Positions 17,621-27,258 of a stretch of DNA of 64,000 nucleotides are shown one piece after another. The notes under the pieces were generated by a model. The model did not search any database. It worked only from the letters and a program-made list of their open reading frames with translations, and had not been told where the DNA came from. Position 1 is the first letter of the stretch. Each line of letters opens with the position of its first letter. The DNA is from Paenibacillus puerhi. GTDB taxonomy: Bacteria > Bacillota > Bacilli > Paenibacillales > NBRC-103111. Made by a program: the position numbers and the translations under genes. The DNA is taken from assembly GCF_009846885.1 (NCBI RefSeq), contig NZ_WUWM01000015.1:62001-126000 (forward strand), given 5' to 3'.

Positions 17621-17707
17621 TTGACACTAAACGACAAATCCAGTAACATACAAAATGAAGGTAACCAGTAAAGAAACCTTTTCCACTCGGAAAAGGTTGA
17701 TTTTTTT
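17621..17707 (+). promoter_or_regulatory. metK leader: promoter and a hairpin with T-run
   Basis: TTGACA (17621-17626), 17-base spacer and TAACAT (17644-17649) form a promoter. About 25 bases after the expected start a perfect 10-bp stem AACCTTTTCC/GGAAAAGGTT (17675-17684, 17689-17698) is followed by seven Ts, a textbook terminator. AAGGT at 17658-17662 can pair with ACCTT in the 5' arm, so an alternative fold exists. The rest of the 317-base gap 17486-17802 holds a TATACT at about 17779 with no good -35. I see no S-box aptamer. Confidence 0.55.
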
Positions 17708-17802
17708 GTATATCGTGTTCCTATATTTGGTCGCACGTCCCGGTAAGGGCTTCGATATATTTTTGACTCATTTATCTATACTAGCAGTAGGAGGTTATTA
17801 TT

Positions 17803-19008
17803 ATGTCTATTCCATCCGGTCGTCGTTTGTTTACATCCGAGTCCGTTACTGAAGGTCATCCGGATAAAATTTGTGACCAGATTTCCGATTCTGTACTTGA
17901 CGCCTTTTTGGCTAATGATCCGAATGCGCGTGTAGCTTGCGAAGTTTCCGTAGCAACGGGTTTGGTTTTGGTTATTGGTGAAATTTCCAGCCGTTCCGAG
18001 TATGTCGATATCCAAGCCATCGCTCGTCAAACGGTGAAGGAAATTGGTTATACGCGCGCGAAGTATGGCTTTGACTCGTCCACTTGCGCAGTTCTTGTTT
18101 CCTTGAACGAGCAGTCGCCTGACATTGCTCAAGGGGTAAACCAAGCGCTGGAAGCCCGTGAAGGTCAAATGTCCGATGATCAAATCGAAGCCATCGGTGC
18201 CGGTGACCAAGGTATGATGTTCGGATTCGCGGTCAATGAGACTCCTGAGCTGATGCCGCTGCCGATCTCTCTATCCCACCAGCTTTCGCACCGCTTGTCT
18301 GAAGTGCGCAAGAACGGTACTTTGGATTATCTGCGTCCCGACGGCAAGACTCAAGTAACGGTTGAATACGAGGGAGATAAGCCTCTGCGTGTCGATACGA
18401 TCGTTATTTCGACGCAGCATGCGGAAGAGATCACGCTGGAGCAGATCCAAGCCGATATCAAAGAACATGTCATCAAGCCGGTAGTACCGGATCATTTGAT
18501 CGATGCTGACACGAAGTATTTTATTAACCCGACCGGACGCTTCGTTATCGGCGGTCCTCAAGGGGATGCGGGTCTGACTGGCCGTAAGATCATCGTCGAT
18601 ACGTATGGCGGCTACGCACGTCATGGCGGCGGCGCTTTCTCCGGTAAGGATCCGACAAAGGTTGACCGTTCAGGCGCTTATGCAGCCCGTTATGTGGCGA
18701 AGAATATCGTAGCCGCGGGTCTGGCTGACAAGTGTGAAGTTCAACTGGCCTACGCGATTGGTGTAGCTAAACCTGTATCCATCGCAGTCGATACGTTCGG
18801 CACAGGGAAAGTAAGCGAGGAGAAGCTTGTCGAAATCGTTCGTAAGAACTTCGACCTTCGACCGGCAGGCATCATCAAGATGCTGGACCTTCGTCGTCCG
18901 ATTTACAAGCAAACGGCGGCATACGGACATTTTGGCCGTACCGACGTTGATCTGCCATGGGAGCGCACGGATAAAGCCGAGCTGCTTAAGGCAGACGCTC
19001 AGGCGTGA
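17803..19008 (+). CDS. metK: S-adenosylmethionine synthetase
   Basis: 401 residues, ATG start behind TAGGAGG. It makes S-adenosylmethionine from methionine and ATP in the cytoplasm, releasing phosphate and pyrophosphate. Signatures seen: [19 protein letters not shown] near the N-terminus (ATP and metal binding), the hexapeptide GAGDQG in [12 protein letters not shown] near residue 130, and [17 protein letters not shown] near residue 275 with the phosphate-binding Lys residues. Full family length. It stands alone between a spore gene and a secreted glycosidase gene. Confidence 0.97.
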   Translation: MSIPSGRRLFTSESVTEGHPDKICDQISDSVLDAFLANDPNARVACEVSVATGLVLVIGEISSRSEYVDIQAIARQTVKEIGYTRAKYGFDSSTCAVLVSLNEQSPDIAQGVNQALEAREGQMSDDQIEAIGAGDQGMMFGFAVNETPELMPLPISLSHQLSHRLSEVRKNGTLDYLRPDGKTQVTVEYEGDKPLRVDTIVISTQHAEEITLEQIQADIKEHVIKPVVPDHLIDADTKYFINPTGRFVIGGPQGDAGLTGRKIIVDTYGGYARHGGGAFSGKDPTKVDRSGAYAARYVAKNIVAAGLADKCEVQLAYAIGVAKPVSIAVDTFGTGKVSEEKLVEIVRKNFDLRPAGIIKMLDLRRPIYKQTAAYGHFGRTDVDLPWERTDKAELLKADAQA

Positions 19009-19054
19009 GCTTAAATCCATCTAGATAAGCCACCCATTTACGGGAAGACTATAA

Positions 19055-19087
19055 TGGATTGAATCTCACTCTATAGGGGTCAATCCA
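19055..19087 (+). repeat. Perfect 8-bp inverted repeat after metK
   Basis: TGGATTGA (19055-19062) and TCAATCCA (19080-19087), loop 17 bases, no T-run. A small GNRA-looped hairpin (TTCGGC-GCAA-GCCGGA) lies about 20 bases further on. Confidence 0.45.
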
Positions 19088-19136
19088 GATAATTAAATAT
19101 TAAATTTCGGCGCAAGCCGGAATCCAAGATCTGTCT

Positions 19137-19182
19137 AAGCAAGGCGATCCGAATGCTGCATTCGGTTCGTCTTTTCTTGCTT
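19137..19182 (+). terminator. Probable metK terminator
   Basis: Inner stem CCGAATG/CATTCGG with loop CTG and an outer AAGCAAG/CTTGCTT pairing (19137-19143, 19176-19182); T-rich sequence follows the inner stem. Confidence 0.6.
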
Positions 19183-19273
19183 TGTTCACTTTTTACTAGC
19201 TTTTTTCGTAACTTTTTCGGGTGAAGTAGAGTCTATAGTAGAGGAGAGAGGAATAGAGAGGAGAAACAACTAC

Positions 19274-21892
19274 GTGATCGTGCAAAAAAAATGGAAAAAG
19301 CTATCTTGTATAGTACTTGCAGCATCTGTTTACTTGTCCACATGGTCTGTAGCGCCGACGGCCTTGGCTAATACTCAGCCGGTACTGACCAAAGTCAGCG
19401 AGGAGATATTGACGTCCGGTGCCATTTTGAAGAGATACACTTGGGAAACGATTAGAAGCAAGAAGGATATTAAGGTTAATGCGAATGTTATTGAAGTAGA
19501 CCTGACCAACCCCTATGTGAAGTTGGATGTTATGACAGGGACGGATAATCAATTTACCAAGAAGCAGACCGTACTGGGTATGGCCAAGGAAACAAAGGCC
19601 GTCGGTGGCGTGAATGGGGACTTCTATAATACACAGGCGGAAGGCGTTCCTATGGGACCGCAAATATCGAATGGCGAGCTGATGGCGACCCCTCCTTATC
19701 TGCCGGGGTTTTATACGTTTGCGCTGGATCAGAATAATAAGCCTGTTGTGGATCTATTCACCTTTCAAGGAAATATCATCGCCAAGGACGGGGCAGTCTA
19801 TCCTTTAGGCGGGATTAACAAAACGTATTACTGGTCGGAGCCGGATGGCGTACATAGTCATATCGACGGCATGTTCATGTATACGAATGCATGGGGTCAG
19901 GAAGGCCGGTCCAATGACGGCGTAACGGTGCCTACGGAAGTTTTGGTACAGAATGGGATCATCCAGCAAATCGAGGACAATGGGATTATTCGTATGATCG
20001 CTCCCACGGACGGCTATATTTTGCGAGCTTCAGGGAAAGCAGCCGATTATGTGCGCGAGCATCTTAAGGTAGGCGATCCGCTGAAGGCGGATTACCAAGT
20101 GATCGCTCAGGATCCTAGTAAAACGTACGACGTTTCCAAGTTTAAAATGATGATTGGCGGGCATACGATTCTGGTCGATCAAGGACAGCCCGCTGCCTTT
20201 TCCCGTGAGGTTGCCAGTCTGTGCTGCACACGCTCGAGAACGGCTCTAGGCTACTCCAAGGATCAACGATATGCCTACCTCATAACAGCCGATTACAGCG
20301 GCGAGAGCAAGGGCCTGACGATGGCGGAGCTGCAGCAGTTTATGATCCAGGTAGGCGTGTGGAAAGGCCTCAATCTGGACGGCGGGGGCTCGACGCAGAT
20401 GGTTGCTCGTCCGCTCGGTGAATTTGACCCCGTGCTGGCGAATAAGACGGAGACCGGTATTCAGCGAAGAGTCGTTAATGGAGTCGGCGTATACTCTACA
20501 GCACCTCAAGGCCAGCCTAAAGCACTGATCGTACAGGCTCCGGGGGCTGTATTCATTGGCGAAGCCGCGGCGCTGGGTACAGGCGGCTATGACGAGTTCT
20601 ATAACCCGATCGCGGCAGGCACCGTGAAGGCAGAGTGGAGTGTTGCCGGGGGAATGGGAACCTTCCAGGATCATGTATTTACCGCAAGCAAAGCGGGAAC
20701 AGCTAAAATAACGGCAGCAGCCGGCGGTGCGAGCTACACTACGGACCTCGAGGTCGCAGGCCGCGATCAAATCGCCAGTCTCAAAATCATGGCTGACAGC
20801 ATGGCTCTATCCGAAGGGGAAACCTATAAGATCCCGGTTGTAGCTACGACCCTATCGGGAAAAACGAGAGAAGTGCCGCCTGAGCTCATCCAATGGGAGC
20901 TGCTCGGGGTGGAAGGAACAGCAGCCAACGGCAAACTGACCGTGAAAAGCTTGGCGGGCAGCAAGGGAGCCCAATTGATTGCACGCTATGACGGCTATAG
21001 TACGATGACGACGATCCCTGTGGGGATTGATAAGGTCTGGTACGACTTGGATAATGTCGCGGTCATGACGATGTCCGATCATAAGCCGGAGGAAGTAACG
21101 GCAGCGGTATATATCAAGCCTTCCGAGACGGGCAATAAGTATTTGGAGCTTAAATACGATTTTACAAAGGGTACCGGTAATAAATGGGCATTCGCGACGA
21201 TGGATACCGGGGTGTTGGTGGAAGGCCAACCGCAGATGCTAAAGCTTAGAGTGAACGGCGATGAAAGTCTGAACTGGCTTCGAACTGAGCTCGTCGACAA
21301 CAAAGGAGAGACGATCCGTGTCGATCTGGCACGTAATGTGAACTGGAAGGGCTGGAAGCAGGTAACGGCCGATTTATCGGAGTACAACCTGACCTACCCG
21401 ATCCGTTTGAAGAGCGTCTACCTCGTAAATGAAGAGATCGGTCAAGACGAGCGCGCTGCGCAAGGAAGCATCGGTATCGACGATATTACGTTTACTTACC
21501 GGGGAGCGGTGCAGCAGCCGGCGTTGAATACAGTGGGCCTGACCGTAGACAAAAAGTCGGTAACGGTGAACGGCAAAGCTATGACGCTTGAGCAAGCTCC
21601 TTATATCACCGAAGGCAATACGTTAATTCCTCTTCGGTTCGTGGCCGATGCGCTGGGGGGAACGGTGAGATGGGACGATAAAGAACGGAAGGTCACGGTC
21701 ATTCGCGGGACGAAGCTAATCGACCTATGGATTGATCATAAAGACTTAGTCGTGAACGGTCAGCGGGTGACGGCTGAGGTGGCTCCTGTTATTAAAAGCG
21801 ATCTGACTATGGTGCCACTGCGCATATTATCGGAGAATTTGGGTTGGAAAGTGACTTGGGATGCGAAAACAAGACAAATTACGCTACAATAA
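19274..21892 (+). CDS. Secreted phosphodiester glycosidase (NAGPA family) with C-terminal stalk domains
   Basis: 872 residues from a GTG start behind GAGAGGAG. A signal peptide (MIVQKKWKKLSCIVLAASVY, cleavage near ALA/NTQ) is followed by the NAGPA-type phosphodiester glycosidase domain (about residues 50-420) with VNGDFYN near 112 and LNLDGGGSTQMV near 366, the usual catalytic-site blocks. A beta-rich region (about 420-750) follows, then two copper-amine-oxidase-N-like stalk domains (about 756-872; ITEGNTLIPLRFVADALGG and its second copy). The family hydrolyses GlcNAc-1-phosphodiesters in other systems; here a wall or capsular polymer is a plausible but unproven substrate. Stalk domains often attach exported Paenibacillus enzymes to the wall. 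Confidence 0.85.
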   Translation: MIVQKKWKKLSCIVLAASVYLSTWSVAPTALANTQPVLTKVSEEILTSGAILKRYTWETIRSKKDIKVNANVIEVDLTNPYVKLDVMTGTDNQFTKKQTVLGMAKETKAVGGVNGDFYNTQAEGVPMGPQISNGELMATPPYLPGFYTFALDQNNKPVVDLFTFQGNIIAKDGAVYPLGGINKTYYWSEPDGVHSHIDGMFMYTNAWGQEGRSNDGVTVPTEVLVQNGIIQQIEDNGIIRMIAPTDGYILRASGKAADYVREHLKVGDPLKADYQVIAQDPSKTYDVSKFKMMIGGHTILVDQGQPAAFSREVASLCCTRSRTALGYSKDQRYAYLITADYSGESKGLTMAELQQFMIQVGVWKGLNLDGGGSTQMVARPLGEFDPVLANKTETGIQRRVVNGVGVYSTAPQGQPKALIVQAPGAVFIGEAAALGTGGYDEFYNPIAAGTVKAEWSVAGGMGTFQDHVFTASKAGTAKITAAAGGASYTTDLEVAGRDQIASLKIMADSMALSEGETYKIPVVATTLSGKTREVPPELIQWELLGVEGTAANGKLTVKSLAGSKGAQLIARYDGYSTMTTIPVGIDKVWYDLDNVAVMTMSDHKPEEVTAAVYIKPSETGNKYLELKYDFTKGTGNKWAFATMDTGVLVEGQPQMLKLRVNGDESLNWLRTELVDNKGETIRVDLARNVNWKGWKQVTADLSEYNLTYPIRLKSVYLVNEEIGQDERAAQGSIGIDDITFTYRGAVQQPALNTVGLTVDKKSVTVNGKAMTLEQAPYITEGNTLIPLRFVADALGGTVRWDDKERKVTVIRGTKLIDLWIDHKDLVVNGQRVTAEVAPVIKSDLTMVPLRILSENLGWKVTWDAKTRQITLQ

Positions 21893-21978
21893 TTAGTGCT
21901 AGAAGCTCTCACATTCTTCCGAAAATATGGTACTATATTGCTAGTAATTGAGAAAAATGGCGAAGGAGCACTGCCCGG

Positions 21979-23133
21979 ATGCAAGTCGATGTCTTTGACC
22001 GCGTCATCAAGAATGCCATTGATGTGATGGAGAACAGCAAATACCAGGTCTTCGAGATATGCGAGAGTGTCCGGACGGAGCGCGAAGCGCTTAATAAAGA
22101 GCTCCAGCTTGTAATTGAGGAAACGAAACGCATGATCGATACGGTCGATCGGTTTGAAGTCGAGTACCGCCGTTCCCGGGTCCGTCTGACGGAAGTAAGC
22201 CGGGATTTTAAAAGATTCAATGAAGAGGATATTCGAACGGCTTATGAAGCGGCAACGCAGCTTCAAGCGCAATTAGCCATTCATAGGGAGAAGGAACTAC
22301 ATCTGAAGCACCGCCGGGACGATCTGCAGAAGCGGATCAAGAATGTGGATCGGCAGCTTGAGCGTGCGGAGGCGTTGGTATCCCAGTTCAATGTGGTATT
22401 GGAATATTTATCGGGCGACCTGAATCAGGTGACTCGGCTGCTGGAGTCTGCCAAGAACCGGCAGCTGTTGGGCTTAAAGATTATACTGGCTCAGGAAGAA
22501 GAGCGTAAGCGCATTGCCCGGGAAATTCACGACGGGCTTGCTCAAAATATGGCCAACATGGTCTTGCGCACGGAAATTACGGAGCGTATGCTGGCTAAGG
22601 AAGCATATTCGGCTGTGAAGGAAGAATTGAATGACCTGAAATTCAGCGTACGGAGCGGGATTGAAGAGGTTCGCAAGATCATCTTCAATCTTCGCCCTAT
22701 GGCTCTGGATGATCTGGGTCTTGTACCGACTCTCCGCAAATTCGTACAGGATTTCGAAGAGAAATCCAAGATCAATACGAAGTTTGAGATGGTAGGTAAA
22801 GAAATCCGGCTGCCTTCAGGTATGGAGGTTGCCGTATATCGGCTTGTCCAGGAGACTTTCTCCAATGTTCTGAAGCATGCGCAAGCTACTCATGTTACAC
22901 TGGAGCTGACCTTTCAGCAGCAGATGATCAAGCTTACGGTCAGTGACAATGGAGTAGGCTTTGCAGCAGACACCATAGACAAGAAAATATCCAAAGGCAG
23001 TCACTACGGGATCATGGGGATGCGTGAGCGGGTAGAGCTGCTGGAAGGCAGACTCGACATTCAGTCCGCAGTGGGAGCAGGTACGAAATTTTCCATGGTC
23101 ATCCCTATCAAGTCCGATAACAAGGAGGAATAG
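21979..23133 (+). CDS. degS: Sensor histidine kinase DegS
   Basis: 384 residues, ATG start (SD GAAGGAG at about 21961-21967). A long cytoplasmic coiled coil (about residues 1-170, heptads rich in Glu, Arg, Leu) matches DegS, which has no membrane segment. HisKA_3 box EEERKRIAREIHDGLAQN with phospho-acceptor His184, then a HATPase_c domain with N box (VQETFSNVLKHAQATHV) and G box (DNGVGF, HYGIMGMRERVELLEG). It phosphorylates DegU, controlling exoenzymes, competence and motility. degU follows 5 bases later, as in B. subtilis. Confidence 0.95.
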   Translation: MQVDVFDRVIKNAIDVMENSKYQVFEICESVRTEREALNKELQLVIEETKRMIDTVDRFEVEYRRSRVRLTEVSRDFKRFNEEDIRTAYEAATQLQAQLAIHREKELHLKHRRDDLQKRIKNVDRQLERAEALVSQFNVVLEYLSGDLNQVTRLLESAKNRQLLGLKIILAQEEERKRIAREIHDGLAQNMANMVLRTEITERMLAKEAYSAVKEELNDLKFSVRSGIEEVRKIIFNLRPMALDDLGLVPTLRKFVQDFEEKSKINTKFEMVGKEIRLPSGMEVAVYRLVQETFSNVLKHAQATHVTLELTFQQQMIKLTVSDNGVGFAADTIDKKISKGSHYGIMGMRERVELLEGRLDIQSAVGAGTKFSMVIPIKSDNKEE

Positions 23134-23138
23134 ATTAT

Positions 23139-23864
23139 ATGGACATCATGGGCAATGTCAAACGTCCTATCAAGCTGGTGCTCGCAGATGATCACCAGCT
23201 ATTTCGTGAAGGTGTGAAGCGCATTCTGAATATGGAAAGCGATCTGGAGGTTGTCGGCGAGTGCGGCGACGGGATTCAAGTTCTCGAGCTGTGCAACACG
23301 CTTCATCCTGATATTGTCTTGATGGATATTAATATGCCGATCGAAAACGGCGTAGTGGCAACCGAAAAGTTGAAGGATATTTTCCCCGATATCAAAGTTA
23401 TCATCTTGTCTATCCATGATGATGAAAGCTATGTATTCGAAACGCTTCGCAAAGGAGCATCCGGTTACCTGCTGAAGGATATGGAGGCCGAGTCGCTGAT
23501 TAACGCTATTCGTTCTGTGGTGGCTGGACATGCCTACATCCATCCTAAGGTAACAGGCAAGCTGATCAACCAGCTGCGCCGGATGACGTATCTGGACGAG
23601 CAGGGCGTTTCGGGAACGGGAACGGCGGCCAAAGAAGCCGGCGTGAAATATGTACATATGGACAATAGCCCATTAACGCGCCGCGAAGCGGAAGTACTCC
23701 GACTCATGGCTGAGGGCAAGAGCAACAAAATGATTGGCGAGTTCCTATACATAAGTGAAAAAACCGTTAAAAACCACGTCAGCAGCATTCTGCAAAAGAT
23801 GGAAGTCGACGATCGTACGCAAGCGGTCATTATCGCCATCAAGAACGGTTGGGTAACCCTGTAG
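23139..23864 (+). CDS. degU: Response regulator DegU (NarL/LuxR type)
   Basis: 241 residues, ATG start behind AAGGAGGAA. Receiver domain with DDH acidic pair near residue 16, phospho-acceptor Asp63 in IVLMDINMP, and Lys in YLLKDMEA. The C-terminal LuxR-type helix-turn-helix is clear: [19 protein letters not shown] and [19 protein letters not shown]. DegU is the DNA-binding partner of DegS; it sets the switch between motility, competence and exoprotein production in Bacillus, fitting the comF and flagellar genes just downstream. Confidence 0.96.
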   Translation: MDIMGNVKRPIKLVLADDHQLFREGVKRILNMESDLEVVGECGDGIQVLELCNTLHPDIVLMDINMPIENGVVATEKLKDIFPDIKVIILSIHDDESYVFETLRKGASGYLLKDMEAESLINAIRSVVAGHAYIHPKVTGKLINQLRRMTYLDEQGVSGTGTAAKEAGVKYVHMDNSPLTRREAEVLRLMAEGKSNKMIGEFLYISEKTVKNHVSSILQKMEVDDRTQAVIIAIKNGWVTL

Positions 23865-23950
23865 CCATAGATTGAGAAAGCTGATTAGAGATTCTCCAGA
23901 CACCATCCCGATAAGAGCGGCATATACTGCTCTTAAGGGAGGGAGCCTCT

Positions 23951-24346
23951 ATGATACTAGGCTTGATTTGGATCGTGGGCTGTTATGCTGCCGGAATCGT
24001 GTTAATTCATGCACTCCATCGGCGTTGGCAACGCCAAGCGGCGCCCCGTATTACGCACTATATTCTCCAGACGAGAAACAACGGACATCACGTGGAGTGG
24101 TATCTGCGTTCGCTTCATTTCTTCTCTTGGTTGAAAGGGCGGACGATTACCGTCACTATAGCTGACGAGGGCTCTACCGATGACACGGTAGCTATCGCGG
24201 AGCGGTTAAGCCACGAACATCACCTGAGCATTTATACTGCAGACGACAGCTGGAAGATCTGGAATCGGCAGCATGACGATGAGCAGCTGGTGATTGTTCG
24301 GCTTAGCCAAAATCAAGATTTAGAAACCGCTTACAAATTCATGTGA
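23951..24346 (+). CDS. Small membrane-anchored protein resembling half a family-2 glycosyltransferase
   Basis: 131 residues from ATG 23951 (SD AAGGGAGGGAG at about 23935-23945). One transmembrane helix at the N-terminus (LIWIVGCYAAGIVLIHAL) is followed by a cytoplasmic domain. The stretch ILQTRNNGHHVEWYLRSLHF and then TVTIADEGSTDDTVAIAERL has the Rossmann-like nucleotide-binding pattern of GT2 enzymes (a strand, a D-x-GSTD-x-T loop and a helix). The acceptor half, including a DxD and catalytic base, is absent. I do not know a function. It sits between degU and comFA; a vestigial transferase or a sugar-nucleotide-binding regulator are both possible. Confidence 0.7.
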   Translation: MILGLIWIVGCYAAGIVLIHALHRRWQRQAAPRITHYILQTRNNGHHVEWYLRSLHFFSWLKGRTITVTIADEGSTDDTVAIAERLSHEHHLSIYTADDSWKIWNRQHDDEQLVIVRLSQNQDLETAYKFM

Positions 24347-24373
24347 ATCTATACTTTAAACCAAAGGAGTCTC

Positions 24374-26344
24374 ATGAGAGCATTTGTATATGCGCTAGAC
24401 ACATCGCAAGGCACTTCATGGCACGTATCTGTAGAATTGGGTGCAGATCGGGATCACTGGGTTCGGGTACACGGTCATGCCTATCGACTGCGTGTACTGG
24501 AACCGTCTTTGTCATTTGGACAAGCCTGGAGGCTGGCAGCAGTATTGAATAAAGGGGCCGGAGGCTCGGGACAGACGGACCGTTCCGTGCTGCTTAGGAT
24601 GGCCGGGCTAGCGGGGATCAAGCGATCGGACGACAAAGCCTGGAAGCTTTGGGAATGGACGCCTCCTTATGAGGGAAGCCAGGATAAAGTGGGGCAGGAC
24701 ACAGAAGGCTCGGACGGATACCAGGCCATGCGGCTGGCTTCGCTCGAGGGAAGACGCCTGCTGATGGAAGAAATCGAATCCCTGCTTAAAGCCGATGAGC
24801 AGCCAGGGGCCGGCCGTATTCATTCCTTGGGTTATCTCATACAAAGAGAGTGGCTAATCGGCGCTATTGCTCTCCAGCCCGGCGTAGAGGTTCGGGAGGC
24901 AACCGCAGGCTGGACATCCTGGGCCAAGAAGTCGCGAGCTCTCCAGGGTCAGGTTCAAGCCGAATGCCTGCGCTGCGGAAGCAAGGGGGCCCAAGCCTCA
25001 GGTAGCGGCTCTACCTCGGGAACGTCGAGTATTCGCTGGACGGATTGTCCGCATTGCGGCGAGCTCTGCCCGTATTGCGAGGCTTGCCTGACGATGGGGC
25101 GGGTGAGGTTCTGCAGTCCGCTGGTCTGTACTAGCGATCACATTTTGAAAAAGGGAAGTGACAAGTTACGTTCCGTGGAGTTCGAGGGCAACAACTCCCA
25201 TTACCTGAAAGCGTGGGGGCTAAGTGATGTACAGGAAGCCGCTTCGGATGCGGCATTGAATTTCTTGAAAGCAAATCCTTCCCTTTCAAAACAGAATGAG
25301 GGTATAAGCCGATTTCTCATATGGGCGGTAACCGGTGCTGGTAAGACCGAGATGATCTTTCCCATGATTCAATACATGGTCGAGTCGGGAGGACGGGTAG
25401 CTGTCGTCACTCCACGTAAGGATGTCGTACTGGAGCTTCACCCCCGGCTGGGTAAGGCGTTTCCGGATATCTCACGTGTAACGCTCTATGGAGGCAGCGA
25501 GCAGCGCTGGGAGCAGGGGGTGCTCACCTTGGCGACGACCCATCAAATGCTCAGGTTCTATAAGGCCTTCGATCTGGTGATCGTCGATGAAATCGATGCT
25601 TACCCGTACCATAATAACCCGATGCTGCTGCATGCCGTAGATCAGGTCTGCAAGCCTGGCGGAACATTTATTCTTCTGTCGGCGACTCCGCCTGCCCGGC
25701 TGCAGCGGGAGGTCCGAACAGGGCGGCTTGCTCATGTACGCGTCCCCGCCAGATATCACCGTCACCCCTTGCCGGAGCCAAGCTGGCTGAATTGTCCTCC
25801 GCTGAAAAAAATGCTGCAAACCGAAAAGCTTCCGGTTCGGCTGCTGACAGCCATCCGGCATTCACTGGAACGGGGGGCCCAAGTCTTCGTGTTCGTGCCG
25901 AATATCAAAGCGGTGGAGCCCTTTGTCCGCCTGCTGAGGAAGTATTACGAAGGTTATTCCATAGAAGGTACTTCCTCCAAGGATGGAGAGCGATCGGAGA
26001 AGGTTATCGCGTTTCGTTCGGCAGACATCCGGCTGCTGGTCACGACGACCATTCTGGAGAGAGGGGTCACGATACCGAAATCAGATGTGTTCATCGTGGA
26101 AGCAGGCTCCGTTCTGTTCGATGCGGCAGCGCTGGTTCAAATGGCGGGGCGAGCAGGGCGGTCTGCTCAGGACCCGAATGGCTTTGTTTATTTTGCTTCC
26201 GAAGAGAAGACAAGGTCACAGGCTGAAGCGATCCGCCAGATCAAGTCCATGAACAAGCTGGCGAGGCAGAAGGGGTATATTCAGCAATCCATAAGGAGCG
26301 TGTCTTTATTCAAACGATGGCTAAACAATGGGAAGCGTGGATGA
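24374..26344 (+). CDS. comFA: ComFA-like DNA-uptake helicase with an N-terminal extension
   Basis: 656 residues, ATG start with AAAGGAG upstream. A four-Cys-pair zinc region starts near residue 198 (CLRCG, then CPHCGELCPYCEAC), as in ComFA. The superfamily 2 helicase core follows: Walker A AVTGAGKTE with Lys324, DEID box (Asp405-Glu406-Ile407-Asp408), LLSATPP motif III, and the C-terminal RecA lobe with ILERGVTIP and MAGRAGRS. ComFA powers import of single-stranded DNA during competence. B. subtilis ComFA is about 463 residues; here about 195 residues precede the zinc region and have no motif I recognise. comFC overlaps the end. Confidence 0.9.
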   Translation: MRAFVYALDTSQGTSWHVSVELGADRDHWVRVHGHAYRLRVLEPSLSFGQAWRLAAVLNKGAGGSGQTDRSVLLRMAGLAGIKRSDDKAWKLWEWTPPYEGSQDKVGQDTEGSDGYQAMRLASLEGRRLLMEEIESLLKADEQPGAGRIHSLGYLIQREWLIGAIALQPGVEVREATAGWTSWAKKSRALQGQVQAECLRCGSKGAQASGSGSTSGTSSIRWTDCPHCGELCPYCEACLTMGRVRFCSPLVCTSDHILKKGSDKLRSVEFEGNNSHYLKAWGLSDVQEAASDAALNFLKANPSLSKQNEGISRFLIWAVTGAGKTEMIFPMIQYMVESGGRVAVVTPRKDVVLELHPRLGKAFPDISRVTLYGGSEQRWEQGVLTLATTHQMLRFYKAFDLVIVDEIDAYPYHNNPMLLHAVDQVCKPGGTFILLSATPPARLQREVRTGRLAHVRVPARYHRHPLPEPSWLNCPPLKKMLQTEKLPVRLLTAIRHSLERGAQVFVFVPNIKAVEPFVRLLRKYYEGYSIEGTSSKDGERSEKVIAFRSADIRLLVTTTILERGVTIPKSDVFIVEAGSVLFDAAALVQMAGRAGRSAQDPNGFVYFASEEKTRSQAEAIRQIKSMNKLARQKGYIQQSIRSVSLFKRWLNNGKRG

Positions 26345-27147
26345 CAGGTCTGATCGGCTGGTTGCGTTCCTGCGAGCGGCTGCTGTCTCGTGGCGAGAGG
26401 TGCTGTCAAGTGTGCGCAGGGCGGATCATGGCAGGCAAACGACGCTTGGGCATGTTAGGGATATGCCAGGGCTGTGCAGAAGGCATTCCATGGATCCACT
26501 TGTCCGAACTCACATGTGCTCGATGCGGCCGATACGAACGCTGTCCGGATTGCGAAGGATCGAGCTCAGCTGCCAGCTTCGTGCAGAGCAGGAGTGCTGT
26601 TCGTTATAACGAACGGATGAAAGAATGGCTGGCTGCGTATAAATACCAGCGGAAGGAATCGCTGCGCACCGTGATGGGAGGCATGCTGCTTCATGCGTAT
26701 CATTTGCACAAGCTTCCTCCTCCAGGGCAGCGGCTCCATGACGGCTTATCCGATAGGTTCGCCTCTATTCCTGCCGTGAGGGAGTACGTTACCTTCGTCC
26801 CGTTAAGCGCCGAGCGATGTGCGGAGCGAGGGTTCAACCAGGCCGAGCAGATGGCGGCCGAGCTGGCCCGCTTGATCGGGGCACCCCTACTGCCTCTGCT
26901 AAGGCGCAATCGACATACGGAAAGGCAAAGCTCCAAGAGCCGCCATGAGCGGATCGAGAATATGAAGGGCTTGTTCGAGCTTGATGCATACGCGGCAATC
27001 ATGCTAGCGGAAGAGGCTAAGCGTATCAAGATACGGCTATATGTGATCGATGATGTTTATACGACAGGGAGCACCATGAGCGAATGCTCCAGGGTCATTC
27101 GGGAGTCTCTGCCGGTGGAGGTATATGGAATCACATGGGCGCGATGA
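26341..27147 (+). CDS. comFC: ComF family phosphoribosyltransferase-like protein ComFC
   Basis: 268 residues from ATG 26341, which overlaps the comFA stop as ATGA and follows GGGAAG; an ATG at 26317 in the same frame is possible but lacks a well-spaced SD. Two CxxC pairs near the N-terminus (CCQVCAG, CARCGRYERCPDC) form the zinc part, then a phosphoribosyltransferase fold ending in the PRPP loop VIDDVYTTGSTMSEC near residue 235. ComFC acts in competence-related DNA uptake or recombination with ComFA. The pairing comFA-comFC, with comFB missing, is common outside Bacillus. Confidence 0.9.
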   Translation: MTGLIGWLRSCERLLSRGERCCQVCAGRIMAGKRRLGMLGICQGCAEGIPWIHLSELTCARCGRYERCPDCEGSSSAASFVQSRSAVRYNERMKEWLAAYKYQRKESLRTVMGGMLLHAYHLHKLPPPGQRLHDGLSDRFASIPAVREYVTFVPLSAERCAERGFNQAEQMAAELARLIGAPLLPLLRRNRHTERQSSKSRHERIENMKGLFELDAYAAIMLAEEAKRIKIRLYVIDDVYTTGSTMSECSRVIRESLPVEVYGITWAR

Positions 27148-27258
27148 ATCTGGGTCTATTTTCCCGTAGAAATGCAAAAAAACCATGTGCAATGTCCCGG
27201 ATAATAAGCTACACTAGGGATATATCAAAGATTGTTGCATAGGCTGAGGAGGTATGGG

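Noticed and set aside
17486..17802. S-box (SAM) riboswitch before metK
   Set aside because: None of the conserved S-box segments (such as the GA-rich kink-turn strand or the GAUGAAACC-like core) is visible.
17655..17852. Plus-strand open frame of 65 codons before metK
   Set aside because: It runs through the leader terminator hairpin into metK in another frame and has no SD.
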